Positions 44,034 to 55,821 of a stretch of DNA of 64,000 bases are shown in pieces. Origin of the DNA: Dryocosmus kuriphilus (Eukaryota; Arthropoda; Insecta; Hymenoptera; Cynipidae); NCBI GenBank assembly GCA_038277395.1, contig CM076196.1:134056730-134120729 (forward strand), in the 5' to 3' direction. The notes beneath the pieces are model-generated. The model did no database searches. It saw nothing but the letters and a program-made list of their open reading frames with translations, and was not told the DNA's origin. Each line of letters starts with the position of its first letter. Within the stretch, counting starts at the first letter, position 1. The position numbers and the translations under genes are program-made.

Positions 44034-45821
44034 CTATTCTAGCTTTAAGTGCGAGCGGAGTAGCCGATGTTGGTGGTAGATGCATCTGAGGTGTTGCGTT
44101 GACATTCGTTTTAACACAAAAAGATTTATACAAAATTTCCTCGGAGTAAGCTTCGAAATACAATTAAAAGGACCTATTCTGTAGCTCGTGTACAAAACTA
44201 TAATTCCTATGGACGCATAGCCCATGTATGTCAAGACGTTACTACTGGTTTCTATCCATGAGTGATTTCGCCTGTCGTTTCTAATAGTGTTCATCGAGGA
44301 TTGTATATTACCTAATGTGGTTTTAAATTCATTAATTTTATCATGCGTCAGCGTTTCCTGTATTGCTGGAAGATTATCCTTTAATAATTCTAATTCACAT
44401 TCTTCAAATGGTAGTGAAACATTTTTTTTGTACTGAATATTTTCTGTGATCGACATAGAGCCAGACAATTTTAACATTGATTTAGGTGTCTGTATTATAC
44501 AATTCGTTCCTATTACAAGGGAGGCAGTATCTAAGGTGATTGTCTCGGTGTGTCCATCGCATACAGAATTAATTTCTAAGCTCTGTTCGGGAATTAAAAT
44601 ATATTGATTAGCGCTTTGCAGAGGAATGTACGCCAATTCTTGAATTTGGAAAATCGACATTTGACATATTTTACTATCTAATATTTTGGCGCTTGATTTA
44701 AACACTTCACTCTCGCAGGAATGTATTTCGCTTAAAAAGTAACTTAGTTGTGTTCTTTTACAGATTTTCGTATTACCTAAATTTTTACATGTTTGTATCA
44801 AAGTTCTGTCACCGTGAATATAAAAGCTCTTTTCTTTGCTAATCATAATAATCTCGTGTGCTGGTATAACCGCTAAAAATGTTTTTCCGCGAGGTTTAGG
44901 GATGGGGATTAGGTGTAAGCATTGCAGGGTTTCGAGTTCTAGGATGGGGACTTGTAGGGAGTATATAAATTTTCTGTCAATTATAGTAACTGAAAGTTCA
45001 GATATATCAATGATGTGTTGATAGTTATATTCTGTGAGTTTAATTGGATAAATAACCTTTTCCTGCTCCTCTAGTTTCGTTAGCTCGTCAATGATCTGCT
45101 TGGGAGTCAAAAGCTGGGGATGTATGATCCCGTGCTTCCCATGATTAATAGCATTGATCATTAGATTAATGTCCTCGCTGATTTCTTCTAATGCAAGAGT
45201 GCAAGCTAATAACTGATTAGCTAGTTGTAGATTCTGCTGGTTTTTATTGGTTGAATTTATTAATTCATTTAACTCATCTAATCGACTTTTAGTTTGTTCG
45301 TTCATTTTCTGGATGTCATGTGAGGTGGAGTCGAGCAAGCTACGGATAATAATGGTTTGATTAGATATGCTTTGTGACATTTTTGCATTGTCGCTAAACA
45401 GTTTGTCCATGTTCTCGTTGATGAGAGACAAGTCAGCTTCGTCCAACGTGCCAAATAATGCTTTCGATAAAGTGCCTATTCCGTTTACCAGTCCTCTTTT
45501 TTGTCGACCGTACCCTAATATATGATGAAGGTTGGAGTACAAGAATTTAATTCTATCGAGTCGTCCCGTGAGAAGCTGTATTTCTCTGGCTTCATAACAA
45601 TCGCCTTTACACTGTTCTTTTGTGAATTCCAAGGCACGTTGCACCTGATGAAGCCGGTAGTATAAGTTGTCACTTTCGACTACGTTGATGAGTTTCCAGG
45701 TTTGATGGTATAATCGAGCTTCTCCCAAATCCTCCGCGTAGATAGTGACATCCTTCAGAGATTCAATTCTTAGTTTCCCGTAGGCAAGGCTCAAGAGGGT
45801 CAGTATCCAAAGAATCTCCAT
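44034..45821 (-). CDS. env: Errantivirus envelope glycoprotein, open frame
   Basis: The frame overlaps the pol stop, and the first ATG is 45821 (595 residues). It opens with a hydrophobic signal-like stretch (EILWILTLLSLAYG). A basic cleavage-type site RQKR lies near residue 107, followed by a Gly/Leu-rich segment (GLVNGIGTLSKALFGTL) typical of insect F-like envelope proteins. Coiled-coil-like heptads and Cys-containing ectodomain follow. A transmembrane helix spans residues ~528-547 (VLTYMGYASIGIIVLYTSY), with a basic tail. Errantivirus env proteins are thought to act in cell-to-cell spread, and are usually made from a spliced mRNA. No internal stop or shift is visible, in contrast to gag and pol. 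Whether it is expressed or functional cannot be told from sequence. Confidence 0.9.
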   Translation of the reverse strand: MEILWILTLLSLAYGKLRIESLKDVTIYAEDLGEARLYHQTWKLINVVESDNLYYRLHQVQRALEFTKEQCKGDCYEAREIQLLTGRLDRIKFLYSNLHHILGYGRQKRGLVNGIGTLSKALFGTLDEADLSLINENMDKLFSDNAKMSQSISNQTIIIRSLLDSTSHDIQKMNEQTKSRLDELNELINSTNKNQQNLQLANQLLACTLALEEISEDINLMINAINHGKHGIIHPQLLTPKQIIDELTKLEEQEKVIYPIKLTEYNYQHIIDISELSVTIIDRKFIYSLQVPILELETLQCLHLIPIPKPRGKTFLAVIPAHEIIMISKEKSFYIHGDRTLIQTCKNLGNTKICKRTQLSYFLSEIHSCESEVFKSSAKILDSKICQMSIFQIQELAYIPLQSANQYILIPEQSLEINSVCDGHTETITLDTASLVIGTNCIIQTPKSMLKLSGSMSITENIQYKKNVSLPFEECELELLKDNLPAIQETLTHDKINEFKTTLGNIQSSMNTIRNDRRNHSWIETSSNVLTYMGYASIGIIVLYTSYRIGPFNCISKLTPRKFCINLFVLKRMSTQHLRCIYHQHRLLRSHLKLE

Positions 45822-45829
45822 CTGCAAAT

Positions 45830-48800
45830 TCAATAATGGTCCTTGAGACGGTTTGCATGAACGATGGTTCGGTCATTATTTAAGAGGATTTCGTAATTGT
45901 TATTGGGTAAGGTTCTAACCACGATGGCTGGGCCTTTCCACTCTGGGCTGAGCTTATTTTCTTTAGTATTTAATATTTTAACTAGATCGCCGGGTCCACA
46001 GATCTTTTGGGGTAGTGCTATTCTCGCATCCTGTTGTCTTTTGTACTTATCCTTGTTTCTTTCTATCTTCTTCTTTGCTTTTTTTAGGTAAAGTTCGTGT
46101 CGATCTTGCCAGAGTTTAACCAATTCAGGATATTTTAAACTGGGTGTGGTAGCTAGGGCAGAGGGAATATTAGCGTTCCTACCGAATGTTAATTGGAAGG
46201 GGCTGAATCCAGTTCCTTCATGGGTCATAGTGTTGTAGGCCATGCAAATGAATTTTAGAGCATCGTCCCATGGTACATTCAAGTCAGACATTGCTGTTTT
46301 GATCAGATCTTTGATGGTTGCGTGGGTTCTTTCCAGGGCTCCATTGGATTGCGGGTGGAACGCGGTTGTTTTCACGTGTCTGATTCTAAAGAGATTCTCG
46401 AAATTTTGGAATAACTCGGAGAGAAATTTCTGTCCTTGATCTGTTAAGATGTGCTTAGGTGATCCGAATATGTATATATAATGATCAAATAGATTTTCGA
46501 CTATGGATTCTGCCGTTGTGTTTTTTAGTGGAATTAGAGTAAGGTATTTCGTAAGCATATCCTGAATCGACAAGATGTACTCGTTTCCTTTGTTTGTCAT
46601 TGGAAGAGGACCAAAAATATCCATCGCAATCTTATCATTGGGATCCGTTGGGGTATCTGGAATGACTCCTTCAGCTCTTCTTTTTATGCGTGTAAGCTTT
46701 TGGACTTGACACACGTCGCATGATTTAATATATTTTATTATGTCATCCTCCATGTTAGTCCAAGTACCCAATTCTCTCGCTCTACTGATGGACTTATTCT
46801 CCCCGAAATGCTAGGCCATGATTGATCCATGACTTTCCCTTATAATTTTTTGTTTTTCCTCCTGGGATAATTCAGTTGTTGAACGATAACAAGTGTGCAT
46901 TTGTAATTGAGGATATTTAAAACTTAAAAATCCTACAATGGTCCGTAATTTAACTCGTTCCGTGCTGGTGATCGTAGGATCATTGAAATGTAGCCTAACA
47001 ATTCCTAATTTTCGTTCCAGGGTTTGCTTTGTTATTAAGTTGATTGCACTTAACCATTTAGTTTCGTGGTAAGTTCCCATACTGATGGTATTAGGCGAAA
47101 TTGATTCTCGCTTGGTTATTTGCCTCCAAAGTTTCCCATTGGCGTTAGGTTTTTCAAATTCTCTTGTTTCTGTTGGATGAGAGAACCACCTATAATATTC
47201 GTCGTTCAGTTGTTTTTTTTCTTCATTTGTTTCTCTCTCCTCATGTTCGGCTTCTAAGGGTAATAGTGGTTCAATTTCTATAGGAGTAGGGATTCTAGGC
47301 GGTTGTTTATCAGGTTCGGGCGTTACTAGATCTCGTTTTTCTGGGTTGCTATAGATTTCAATATCGGGTAGTTCAGCTTCTAAATCGAAGCCTGCATTGC
47401 CTGATGTTCCTGGAACTGCATCTTCCTGGATAGGGAATATTCGGGACAAGGCGTCAGCTGCTTGATTTTCTGATCCTTTCTTGTACTCGATTTCATATTC
47501 ATATTCCTCCAATTTGAGTCTCCATCTCATTAATCGAGATGAGGGGTCTTTTACATTAAAGAGCCAGGTAAGCGCTTGATGATCGGTCTGTATCTTGAAC
47601 TTTTTTCCCAGTAGGTATTGGCGCAAACGCCTCACCGCCCACACTATAGCCAAAAGTTCCTTTTCCGTCGTGGTATAGTTTTTTTCGGGTGCGTTTAAAT
47701 TCCGAGATATATAATAGCAGGGATGTCCATCCTGGGATAGAATGGCTCCTAGCCCCACGTTGGAAGCGTCGGTGGTCAATGTGAACTCCTTTGAGAAGTC
47801 CGGATATTTCAACACCGGGCTTGCACACAGTTTACCTTTAAACGTATCGAAGGCCTCCTGACATTCTGGCGTACAATTGAAAGGATTTTTGTCCTTTGTA
47901 AGTTCCGTTAAAGGTTTAGTAATAGTACTATAGTTTTTAATAAATTTTCTATAGTACCCTGATAAACCCAAGAAGCTTTTGATATCCGTTGGTGTTTTGG
48001 GTTGTTTAAAATCCATCACTGCCTTTATTTTATTTTGGTTGGGTTTTACTTCATCTGCAGTGATCACATGTCTTAAGTACTCGAGTTCCGGTCTTAAGTA
48101 CTCACACTTGTCGGGTTGAAGTTTTAATCCAGTTTCTCGAAGTCTATCAAAGAGGGTGACGAGGTTCTTATTGTGCTCCTGCATGGTTGATCCGAAAACG
48201 ATGATATCGTCCAGATAAGCAAAACATATTTTTCCTATCAGTCCTGACAAAGCGTTATCTATCATCCTCTGAAAGGTAGCAGGCGCGTTTTTCAACCCAA
48301 AAGGTAAACGTTGATACGCCTAATGACCCTCGGTTGTCGAGAAAGCAGTATATTTTGTAGATTCAGGATCCATGGGGATTTGGTGGAATCCTATAATGAG
48401 GTCAAACGCTGAAAAAAATTTAGCTTTTCCCAGATGGTCTAAAATATCTTCAATGACGGGTAAAGGATATGCGTCTTGATCCGTATTCTCGTTCAGTTTT
48501 CTAAAGTCTATAACTATCCGCCATTTTTTCTTGCCGGAAGCATCTGTCTTTTTTGGTACTACCCAAATGGGCGAATTGAAGGGTGAATCGGAATATTTAA
48601 TAATACGCTTTTTTAATTGATCTGCTATTTGCTGGTTGATTTCCTCCTTATGACATTCTGGAGGTCGGTAGCTTTTTATGTTACTGATTTTATTTTCTTT
48701 CAGTATAATTTTGTGTGACGTTAGTCTAGAGCAAGGTAGTGGATCTCCTTCTAGAGTGTAGATGTCGTGAAATGCAGATATTATTTTTTGTAAGGATTCT

Positions 48801-49621
48801 TTATCTTCAGCTTCGATGTGAGTCAAACGTGAGCATTCCATTACTTTCTTGACACGATCGAGCATTTCCTGTTCTGTTATATACATTACAGGGGCTTCTT
48901 CGAATTCCAATTTAGTTGGTCTGATATCAAATTCGTGGGTCTGATATGTCTGATACTCGGAGCTTGGATTTGAAATAGGTATTTTTATATGTTGATCTAT
49001 TATTCTGTAAATTGAATCAGGTAGGTATTTATTATTGAAAAGAACCGCGTTCTTATGACAAGATTGTACTGGAAATCGTACCAGTTGTTCCCGGTGTGGT
49101 AGTATTATTATACCGTCATCAATGAGATCGTGTTTCCGTTTATTGAGAAAAAGTGAATTATTGGTGAGATTGTATTTGTATTGGTGTAAAAAAGATAATC
49201 CCATTATGCCATCTTCTGGGATAGGGAAATTTTCCTCGACCATATGAAAAATATGCTGGATTCCTAAATAAGGTATTGTTATTTCGTGAGTGGACGTATG
49301 TTGATCATGACCCATGAGAAATCGCTTAATCCTTGCCACTTTTTTCACATCTTTTGGCACTTTTTGCATTTTGATTAAGTTTATTGATGATCCTGAGTCG
49401 ACCAATAATCTGGTGTCTCCCAATCCGTCTCCTCGAATGACTGTTGATTGTAGTCTTCTTCCGGATATTGCGGATATTCGCTCGGCAGATTCTCTTCTAC
49501 TTCGTTTACATGGGATGTTGGGCTCGCTTCTCTTTCTTCCGCTACGGTATTCACTCGTTGAGGGGGACGGTTGCTGTAGTGGCCTTGTTGAAAACCCGGG
49601 CTTGTTTTGAGAAGCGGACAT
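45830..49621 (-). pseudogene. pol: Errantivirus pol: protease, RT, RNase H, integrase; two TAG stops
   Basis: One continuous frame of 1,263 codons from ATG 49621 to TGA 45830. Aspartic protease: LLVDSGSSINLI and GIMGLSFL. RT: WRIVIDFRKLN, FFSAFDLIIGFHQI, LPFGLKNAPATFQR and the catalytic FAYLDDIIVF. RNase H: LTTDASNVGLGAIL, TTEKELLAIVWA, IQTDHQALTWL. Integrase: HHCC arm near SCDVCQ, then Asp in IAMDIFGPLP, Asp in ILTDQGQKF, Glu in GALERTHA, and a WKGPAIVV tail. Two in-frame TAGs interrupt it: at 48320 (just before AYQRLPFG in RT) and at 46811 (in the integrase zinc arm). Otherwise the frame is undamaged. Its ATG overlaps the gag stop as TAATG. Confidence 0.9.
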
Positions 49622-50739
49622 TAACTTTGGACGTGTCCCAGTTTTTTACAGTTAAAGCAGGTCATTTGGGTTCTCTGCTGAAGGGGAACCCCGTGATTTG
49701 GTGGGTTTCCGTGCGAAGGCTTGTACCTGTGAGGGGAATTAGAGGGTGGTCCTTGCGTTGGGTTGATGGGTCGCGAAATAGGTTTAGCTGAAAAAAATGC
49801 TTTATTTCTAACTCTCTCTCGATACCACGCTTCTGTTTCCAAGGCAGCTTGGAGGGCTTTAGCAAACGTTTTCGGTTGGAGTGGCCGTACTTGTATACAT
49901 ATTTCGTCGCGCAAATTCATTATGTACCTTTTTATAGCGTTGCGTTCTTCAATTTTGAGAGCTATACTTCTCTCAGATGGTTGGTGATGTTCGGCCTGTA
50001 TGGCGTAGTTCAGCTCGTTTAATAATTGTCTGAATCTCATATTATAATTTTGCACGGTGTCATTATTTTGACGACAGTTCTCTAAACGACTTCTACATAA
50101 TTCTATCGAACTCCTAGGTGCTAAATTGGTTTCTAATGAATCAAAAAGTTCTTCATAGCTTCCTATACTAGCATGCCTAATGGAACGTTTCGCTTGATCT
50201 ACAATTTTTTCAGCTATTACAAAATCTAATAGAAGGTCAGGTTGAGAGCAGCGTATACGAGCTCTCTTCACACTCTTTACAAAATCTTGAACGCCTATAT
50301 CATCGCGCCCGTTGAGAACTTCTATGGTTCTTATAAGATCTTTAGCGGGAATGAGTGTTACTGGCGGTATTCTTTGGCCAGTGAATACGGCGCGCTGGCC
50401 AGACATAGCGGGAGGACCATCGAATTCTTGTCGGGGACCTACAGCTGTGCGCGAGCTTTATGTAGGAGCAAGCGGTCTGAAATTCCCTAAACCTGAACTA
50501 TTATCTCTCTCTCCTTCATCTGAGTGAGAATCTACACCGGATGCATTCTCGTCTTCGGTCAACAAAGAATCGCTTTTCCGAGCGAGCGTTTTTATCTCGT
50601 CCGCTCTCTTGGAATTCTCATCATTTAGGAGTTGAATATTTCTCACTAAATTACTTTGCCCTGTCTCGAGCTGGTTTAATTTTTCTAGTATCATTTCTAA
50701 GGCACTTGCATCTAAATTTTCCTTATTTTGTAACGACAT
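49621..50739 (-). pseudogene. gag: Errantivirus gag with an internal TAA
   Basis: A frame from ATG 50739 (SLQNKENLDASALEMILEKL, coiled-coil-like). A TAA at 50458-50460 interrupts it, and it continues in phase to a second TAA at 49621-49623. The central part has LEMILEKLNQLETG and later VLNGRDDIGVQDFVKSVKRA and YEELFDSLETNLAPRSS, typical of a gypsy-group capsid protein. It ends in a nucleocapsid knuckle, CFNCKKLGHVQS, where the terminating TAA replaces the residue before the last Cys (the next codon is TGT). The knuckle is thus cut by one codon. gag builds the particle and packages RNA; this copy needs readthrough or is dead. Confidence 0.85.
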
Positions 50740-51339
50740 TTTAAATGTGTTTCGAGAAGGGTTGTGAATACTAGAGAAGCTATCAGTTAACGTTCGTCTT
50801 TGGAAGGGGAAGGGATTTCACGGAGGATATGCCGATAAATGTAAAACACCAGCTTAATTTACCTGTCGCTCTGCCTAAGAATTTATAATTCCACGAATAA
50901 CCTGCCTAATTTATATTCATACAATTAAAATCTAATTTCGCAAACTCTTCTTTAAATTATTTTCTTATAAGCTAAAAAAATGAACATTAGCTTAGACATA
51001 GGTACAAATTACATACTCTTTGATGGGAATTCTGCTTCTTGCTGATTACAACGGTGTCAGCTTGACTGACTTCTCCCCTTTTCTAGGACGTTTTACCTAC
51101 AGAGTTACTGTCAAGCCTACTTAGTTCAGCCTGATTTCGTATTCCCTGGTGATTACCAGTGAAATTTTTTCCACCGTCTCGTGAGATTGATTGCTTTTGT
51201 AATCCCTGGACTACCCCTTTTTTTTCACTTTAACACTTTAACACTAATGCACTTCACAAAATTTCCAAATTCTTTACAAAGATCCGTCGGGTTTGATTCC
51301 GTAAAATCGTTTCGAGGGATCCTGGCAGGATCGCCAAAT
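50740..51339 (-). promoter_or_regulatory. Errantivirus leader with tRNA primer-binding site
   Basis: Non-coding leader between gag and the 5' LTR. The primer site starts 3 nt from the LTR: minus strand TGGCGATCCTGCCAGGAT (51319-51336), beginning with TGG as expected for pairing with a tRNA CCA end. I did not identify the tRNA with confidence. Confidence 0.75.
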
Positions 51340-51586
51340 TGTAACGGGTAAAAGGTAAATAATTCACGTAATTCACTTACATAACACAAAGGTTGATATA
51401 TTTATTATTAATGTTGCGTACAACGGTTAGAGAGGTTTACAAGAATCCGCCGTAGCTAGGACCTTGGACACTACTGCCTGTAGAGTCATCCCGTAGGACC
51501 CTTCAGGGTCCCAGGTCCAGGAAGCACAGGAGTGGAAGTAAGCTCTAAAATAACCTAATAGGAATGTGCTATACGACAGCGTTACA
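51340..51586 (-). repeat. Errantivirus 5' LTR (247 bp)
   Basis: Identical to the 3' LTR apart from about one substitution (ccgccgta / ccaccgta) and the extra 19 bp near 51493-51511. That segment contains GGACCC-ttca-GGGTCC, a perfect 6-bp hairpin. Confidence 0.95.
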
Positions 51587-51590
51587 GATG

Positions 51591-51722
51591 GCGCCCAGCT
51601 TACTCTCCACACCATGCAAGTTCACTCGTGTTACATTTTATGGTTTCCTAGAAATCCTAAAAGAGAAATAGGGATTCTTTTTTGTTCTGTAATCTTAGTC
51701 ACACTCATACACATTTCCAACA
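51591..51722 (-). repeat. Copia 3' LTR, proximal part
   Basis: Matches 56014-56147 (cgcccagcttactctccac...cacatttccRaca). Together with 43525-43717 it reconstitutes a 325-bp LTR. Confidence 0.9.
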
Positions 51723-51937
51723 CGCCCCCTCAAAAATTAATCGCCTTTGAGCAAACATACAAGTGTTATAATTATTTCACAGACGGCCAATTCTTGTGCT
51801 GTTGGGAAGTTACATATGGTCCAGCATTCGCTGCGGGGATTAAGGAAACCCAACAAAAACCTAATCAGACCATTCCAATATTAAAACGTACAAAATTATT
51901 ATTTTTCATTACATAAAATTGTTTCTTCAGGTTATTA

Positions 51938-54869
51938 TTATTTAAGGCCCATTCCTGTTCTAAGTTCCAGGAATTTTGCAGCAGGCAGAGGTTTGGTCAA
52001 CAGATCTGCCAACTGATTACCTGTTGAGACATACACAAGTTTAATTACATTATTTTCAACCTGTTCTCTCGAAAAATGATATTTTATATCAATATGCTTT
52101 GACCTTTTGTGGCTTGCTGGATTGTTGGCAATACTGATGCAACCATTATTATCTTCGTAAATTTTAACTGGTTTATTGATATTTATATTAATACTACTTG
52201 CCAATGATTTTAACCAAAGTGCCTCTTTAACGGCTTCATAGACATGCACTCAGCGTGAGTTGAGGAACTTGCAACCGATGCTTGTCTTTTTGTATTTCAA
52301 CATATTGTGCATCGTTCAAAAGTTTAAATAAGAAGCCGATAGTACTTTTTCTATCAGTTCCATCATCGCCGCCACAATTGGAATCAACATAGCCACATAA
52401 GATATCATTATAAGCACCATATGCTTATAAGTCAATTTTAAATCAATTGAGCCTTTTAAATATCTAAGAACTCTTTTCAAACATTGCCAAAGTTCTTTGT
52501 TATTTTTATTAGAGTATCTACTCAAAATATTTACAGTTGTACTTAAGTCAGGTCTTGTGCATAACATTATGTACATTAGACATCCAATAAGATTTCTACA
52601 TAGTGCATCATAATTTTTATCTGAATTTAAAGATTCATAGTTCAATTTACTTGCAAGGGGAGTATCGACAGGATTACAATTATTCATTTTAAATTTATTT
52701 AAAACTGTTTTTATGTATGCACCTTGATCTAGAGTTATTTGAGTTTCATTTCTCTCAATTTTCATTCCAAGAAAAAGTTTTATTTCTTTTAAATCTGTCA
52801 TACAGAATTTATGTTTCAAATCATTTTTAAAATTATTCAAAGTGTGCGTATTAGCCGTTGCTAATTACTAAATCATCAGCATACAGTACAACATAAATAT
52901 TTTTATATACATCACCTTTATCCAAAATATAGATACATCGATCAACCAATGAATCGAAATCCTTTTTCTATCAGTCCTTTTTCAAATGTTTCAAACCAAC
53001 ATCTCCCCTCTTGTTTTAATCCGTAAATAGCTTTGTTCAATTTACAAACTTGGTTAGAATTGCATTTAACACCTTCAAGGACTTTCATATATATTTCCTC
53101 TTTTAATATAACATTAAGAAAAGCAGTTTTAAAAATCCATATGATGAATTAATAAATTATTTTGATTTGCAAATGCAATTATTAATCGAAAAATTGAAAG
53201 TCTTGCTACAGGAGCAAAAGTTTCATTATAATCAACTAAATATGCTTGACTGAATCCACGAGCAACAAGGCGAGCTTTATATTTTTCAGGATTTCCAAAT
53301 TCATTGATCTTTATTGCAAATACCCATTTGCAATCAACTATATTTTTTTCAGGCTTTGTTACTAAATTCCAAGTTTTATTTATCAAAAGAGAATTTAGTT
53401 CATCACACATAGCCTGTTCCCATTTTTCTCTATCGTGCCTATGTTTTATTTCATTTACCGAATTTGGTACTTGGCATACGATAGATTGGGCACAAAACAA
53501 ATAATCATCATTTATATAAATTTTCCTCATAAGAGACATGACGCTTGTGTCTTATCCTATCACTCCTTCTGGGTTCGGGCTCAACTTGATTTTTATTTTG
53601 ATTTTTGTGATTTTGATTATCTTTTTCATAAATTGATTTATTGTTTACATCTGTTTCAATTACAGATTTATCATTAATTAAAGGCATATTATCTAGTTTA
53701 ATTATTTTACTATGCTCCCACTTCCAGAGTTGACTCAGACATTTCTGATCCAGAATCATCAAAATTATCCGTCAGTGGCGTATCTGCGGTTTACCCTTAG
53801 ACTGTACTGTTTTTGAAACCATATCAAATATATCAGATCTACCAGTTTCTGACTTTTCAGTACTTCCGTTTAGTCTCATTGTCGGCCTTGATACAAGATA
53901 ATTTATTTCATCGACAATGACGTCTCTAGCCACTATACACTTTTCATGTTCCACATCCCACACTTTATAGCCATTTGGTTCATAACCAGCCAATATTCCT
54001 TTCCAAGATTTATTATCAAATTTTCTTTTTCGAACTTTGTTATGTATATAAACTGTACTACCAAAAACTTTAAATATTTTAATTGAGGTTTGTTTTCCAT
54101 GCCAAAGTTCATATGGTGTTTTATTATATTTCAAAGCTTTTGTTGGGCTTATATTAATTAAATAAGTAAGTAGCAGTTAAAACTGCTTCGCCCCAAAAAG
54201 CTTTGTTTAACTGAGCACCGCTTATCATTGCGCGGGCTCTTTCAGTAATTGTTCTGACCATTCCTTCAGATACAGCATTTAATTGAGGGGTTCGTGGAAC
54301 AATTAAATGAAAAGTTATGGCTTTCTGTACATAAAAATCTTTCATTTCGTTCGATAAATACTCTCGTCCATTATCACAATAAAAATTCACAACTTTCAAA
54401 TTAAAATGAGCTTCACTTTTTGAAATAAAATCTTTGAAAACCGAAAATACATCAGATTTGTAACTAATCAAATATATGACACAATAATCAGTGAACCCAT
54501 CAATAAATAAAACAAAATAATTTTTATTATTAACCGTGGAAGGAGTGATTGGACCGAATACATCGAAATAAACAATAAAAAATGGCCTCTTTATATTAAT
54601 TTTGTCTTTTGCCTTTTTAAAAAGTAAACGTGCTTGTTTTCCGTTTATACAATCTTCACATCCTTTATCATTAAAACTGACACTCATTCCAGCTTGTTGC
54701 ATCTTTCTTACGGACAGTAAGTTATGGGGAACTTCCGGACTGTATAGAACGTCCTCGAGAATTCCTTTGATCCCCAAGTTGCTTGTTGTATTGATAATTC
54801 CCCTTTTTGTTGCAGTAATGTAGATATCATTTTTCGCTACAGCTATTTTCTTTGGTGGATTTAATTCGA
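51938..54869 (-). pseudogene. pol: Copia pol remnant: integrase, RT, RNase H
   Basis: Read 54869 to 51938 on the minus strand. A post-protease segment (NLGIKGILEDVLYSPEVPHN, LLSVRKMQQAG) comes first. The integrase has FDVFGPI, YCDNGREYLS and PQLNAVSEGM, with its C-terminal part at 53772-54134 (KTPYELWHGKQTSIK). A charged linker (PRRSDRIRHK) leads to RT with WVFAIKINEFG, YKARLVARGFSQ, ETFAPVARLS, a YADD box at 52872-52883, and FLGMKIER. RNase H then has YEDNNGCISIANNP and ADLLTKPLP. Frames change at about 54150, 53770, 53520, 53130, 52850 and 52250, with interspersed stops. The element is long dead. Confidence 0.85.
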
Positions 54870-55133
54870 TATGAGAAAATATTAACAAGCAGAATTGTTC
54901 CCCTTGGAAAGAGCTACAAAATTTATTTATAAGACTCATCGTTTTACTTTTAAGAATCGAAATCCTGTATTGTAAAAATTTGGAAAATCACAAAGAGCTT
55001 TAACAATCTACAATGTGTTTTAAAAAAATGTAATTAATGAGCGCGAAGCGCGAGTGTCATGATGAGAATGTATTCCTTAAGGGCGATAGAGCCTTAAGTA
55101 AAATAATTTCTTTTGTAATTTTTAATTTAAAGG
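54870..55133 (-). mobile_element. Hairpin-rich repeat family, copy 5 (fragment in copia)
   Basis: An inverse fragment of the family (agactcatcgttttactttt, gagcgcgaagcgcgagtg, gatgagaatgtattccttaag). It joins gag to the post-protease segment, and the gag zinc knuckle and protease active site are missing. The event was therefore a replacement or deletion, not a clean insertion. It fuses in frame to the copia ORF, giving a misleading chimeric protein. Confidence 0.85.
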
Positions 55134-55664
55134 TACCTTGTTTTTACAAAGGCTAATGTTAAATTATCTTCCGATAATGTTTCAATTGCTGTTATTATGC
55201 CACTGTACGTAATCGGCAAAGTCAATAATAAATCAGCCACCTTATCAGTTTCTTCTAATTTAGCACCAGCAGCAAATAGATCGAAGACCAATTCATAAAA
55301 AGTTGTAAAATGTTTTATTAAAGGCGTATCGCCTTGTGACTTCAATTCCAGTAATTTCTTTCGCAAAGGCAGTTGACTAGCTAAACTTTTACGTTTGTTT
55401 TTATCTAGACTTTTAAGAATTTGTGCGGCAGTACTATCCAATTTATATAAAAACCAAGAAATGAATCCACCAAATACTCAGTAATGATGCTCTTTGCAAC
55501 CTTCTCAGCTTTCGACCATTCTTGCATAACTGGGTCTGGTATTTCACTATCAATCACCTGAAGGACATCAAGTTCACTGAGCAACGCACGAATTTTAAGT
55601 TTCCGAACACTATACTTTTCTCCATCAAACGCTTTTATGTTTCTTTTTCACTTCGAGTTTTCCA
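55134..55664 (-). pseudogene. gag: Copia gag N-terminal remnant
   Basis: From ATG 55664: MENSK, a TGA, then KAFDGEKYSVRKLKIRALLS and EIPDPVMQEWSKAEKVAKSI. After a shift near 55440 it continues with LDSTAAQILKSLDKN, LKSQGDTPLIKHFTTFYELV and LLLTLPITYSG, a copia-type (UBN2-like) capsid region. It breaks off at 55134 at the hairpin-family fragment. The nucleocapsid part is absent. Confidence 0.8.
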
Positions 55665-55821
55665 TTTTTAAAAAGGAAACTTCACAGTTCACGCACGTTA
55701 TATTTATAATAGTTCACAATTTTATTTTACTTTACGTTGTGCAAAGCACAGTTTATTTATAATAAAATAAATTTACGCATGGCGCGCAATTGGACTTAGT
55801 GCGAATACTGGGCCCATAACC

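Larger units (their letters stand above)
43718..51586 (-). mobile_element. Complete 7.87-kb errantivirus (env-bearing gypsy-type) element
   Basis: LTRs at 43718-43945 and 51340-51586 both start TGTAAC and end GTTACA. GATG flanks both sides (43714-43717, 51587-51590). Order on the minus strand: 5' LTR, PBS, leader, gag, pol (protease, RT, RNase H, integrase), env, PPT, 3' LTR. The LTRs differ by a few bases and one 19-bp indel, so the insertion is fairly young. gag and pol carry in-frame stops, while env is open. Confidence 0.95.

Noticed and set aside
48320..48322. Programmed readthrough TAG in the errantivirus pol
   Set aside because: It falls inside the RT fold, not at a gag-pol or domain boundary, so a nonsense mutation or sequencing error is more likely.
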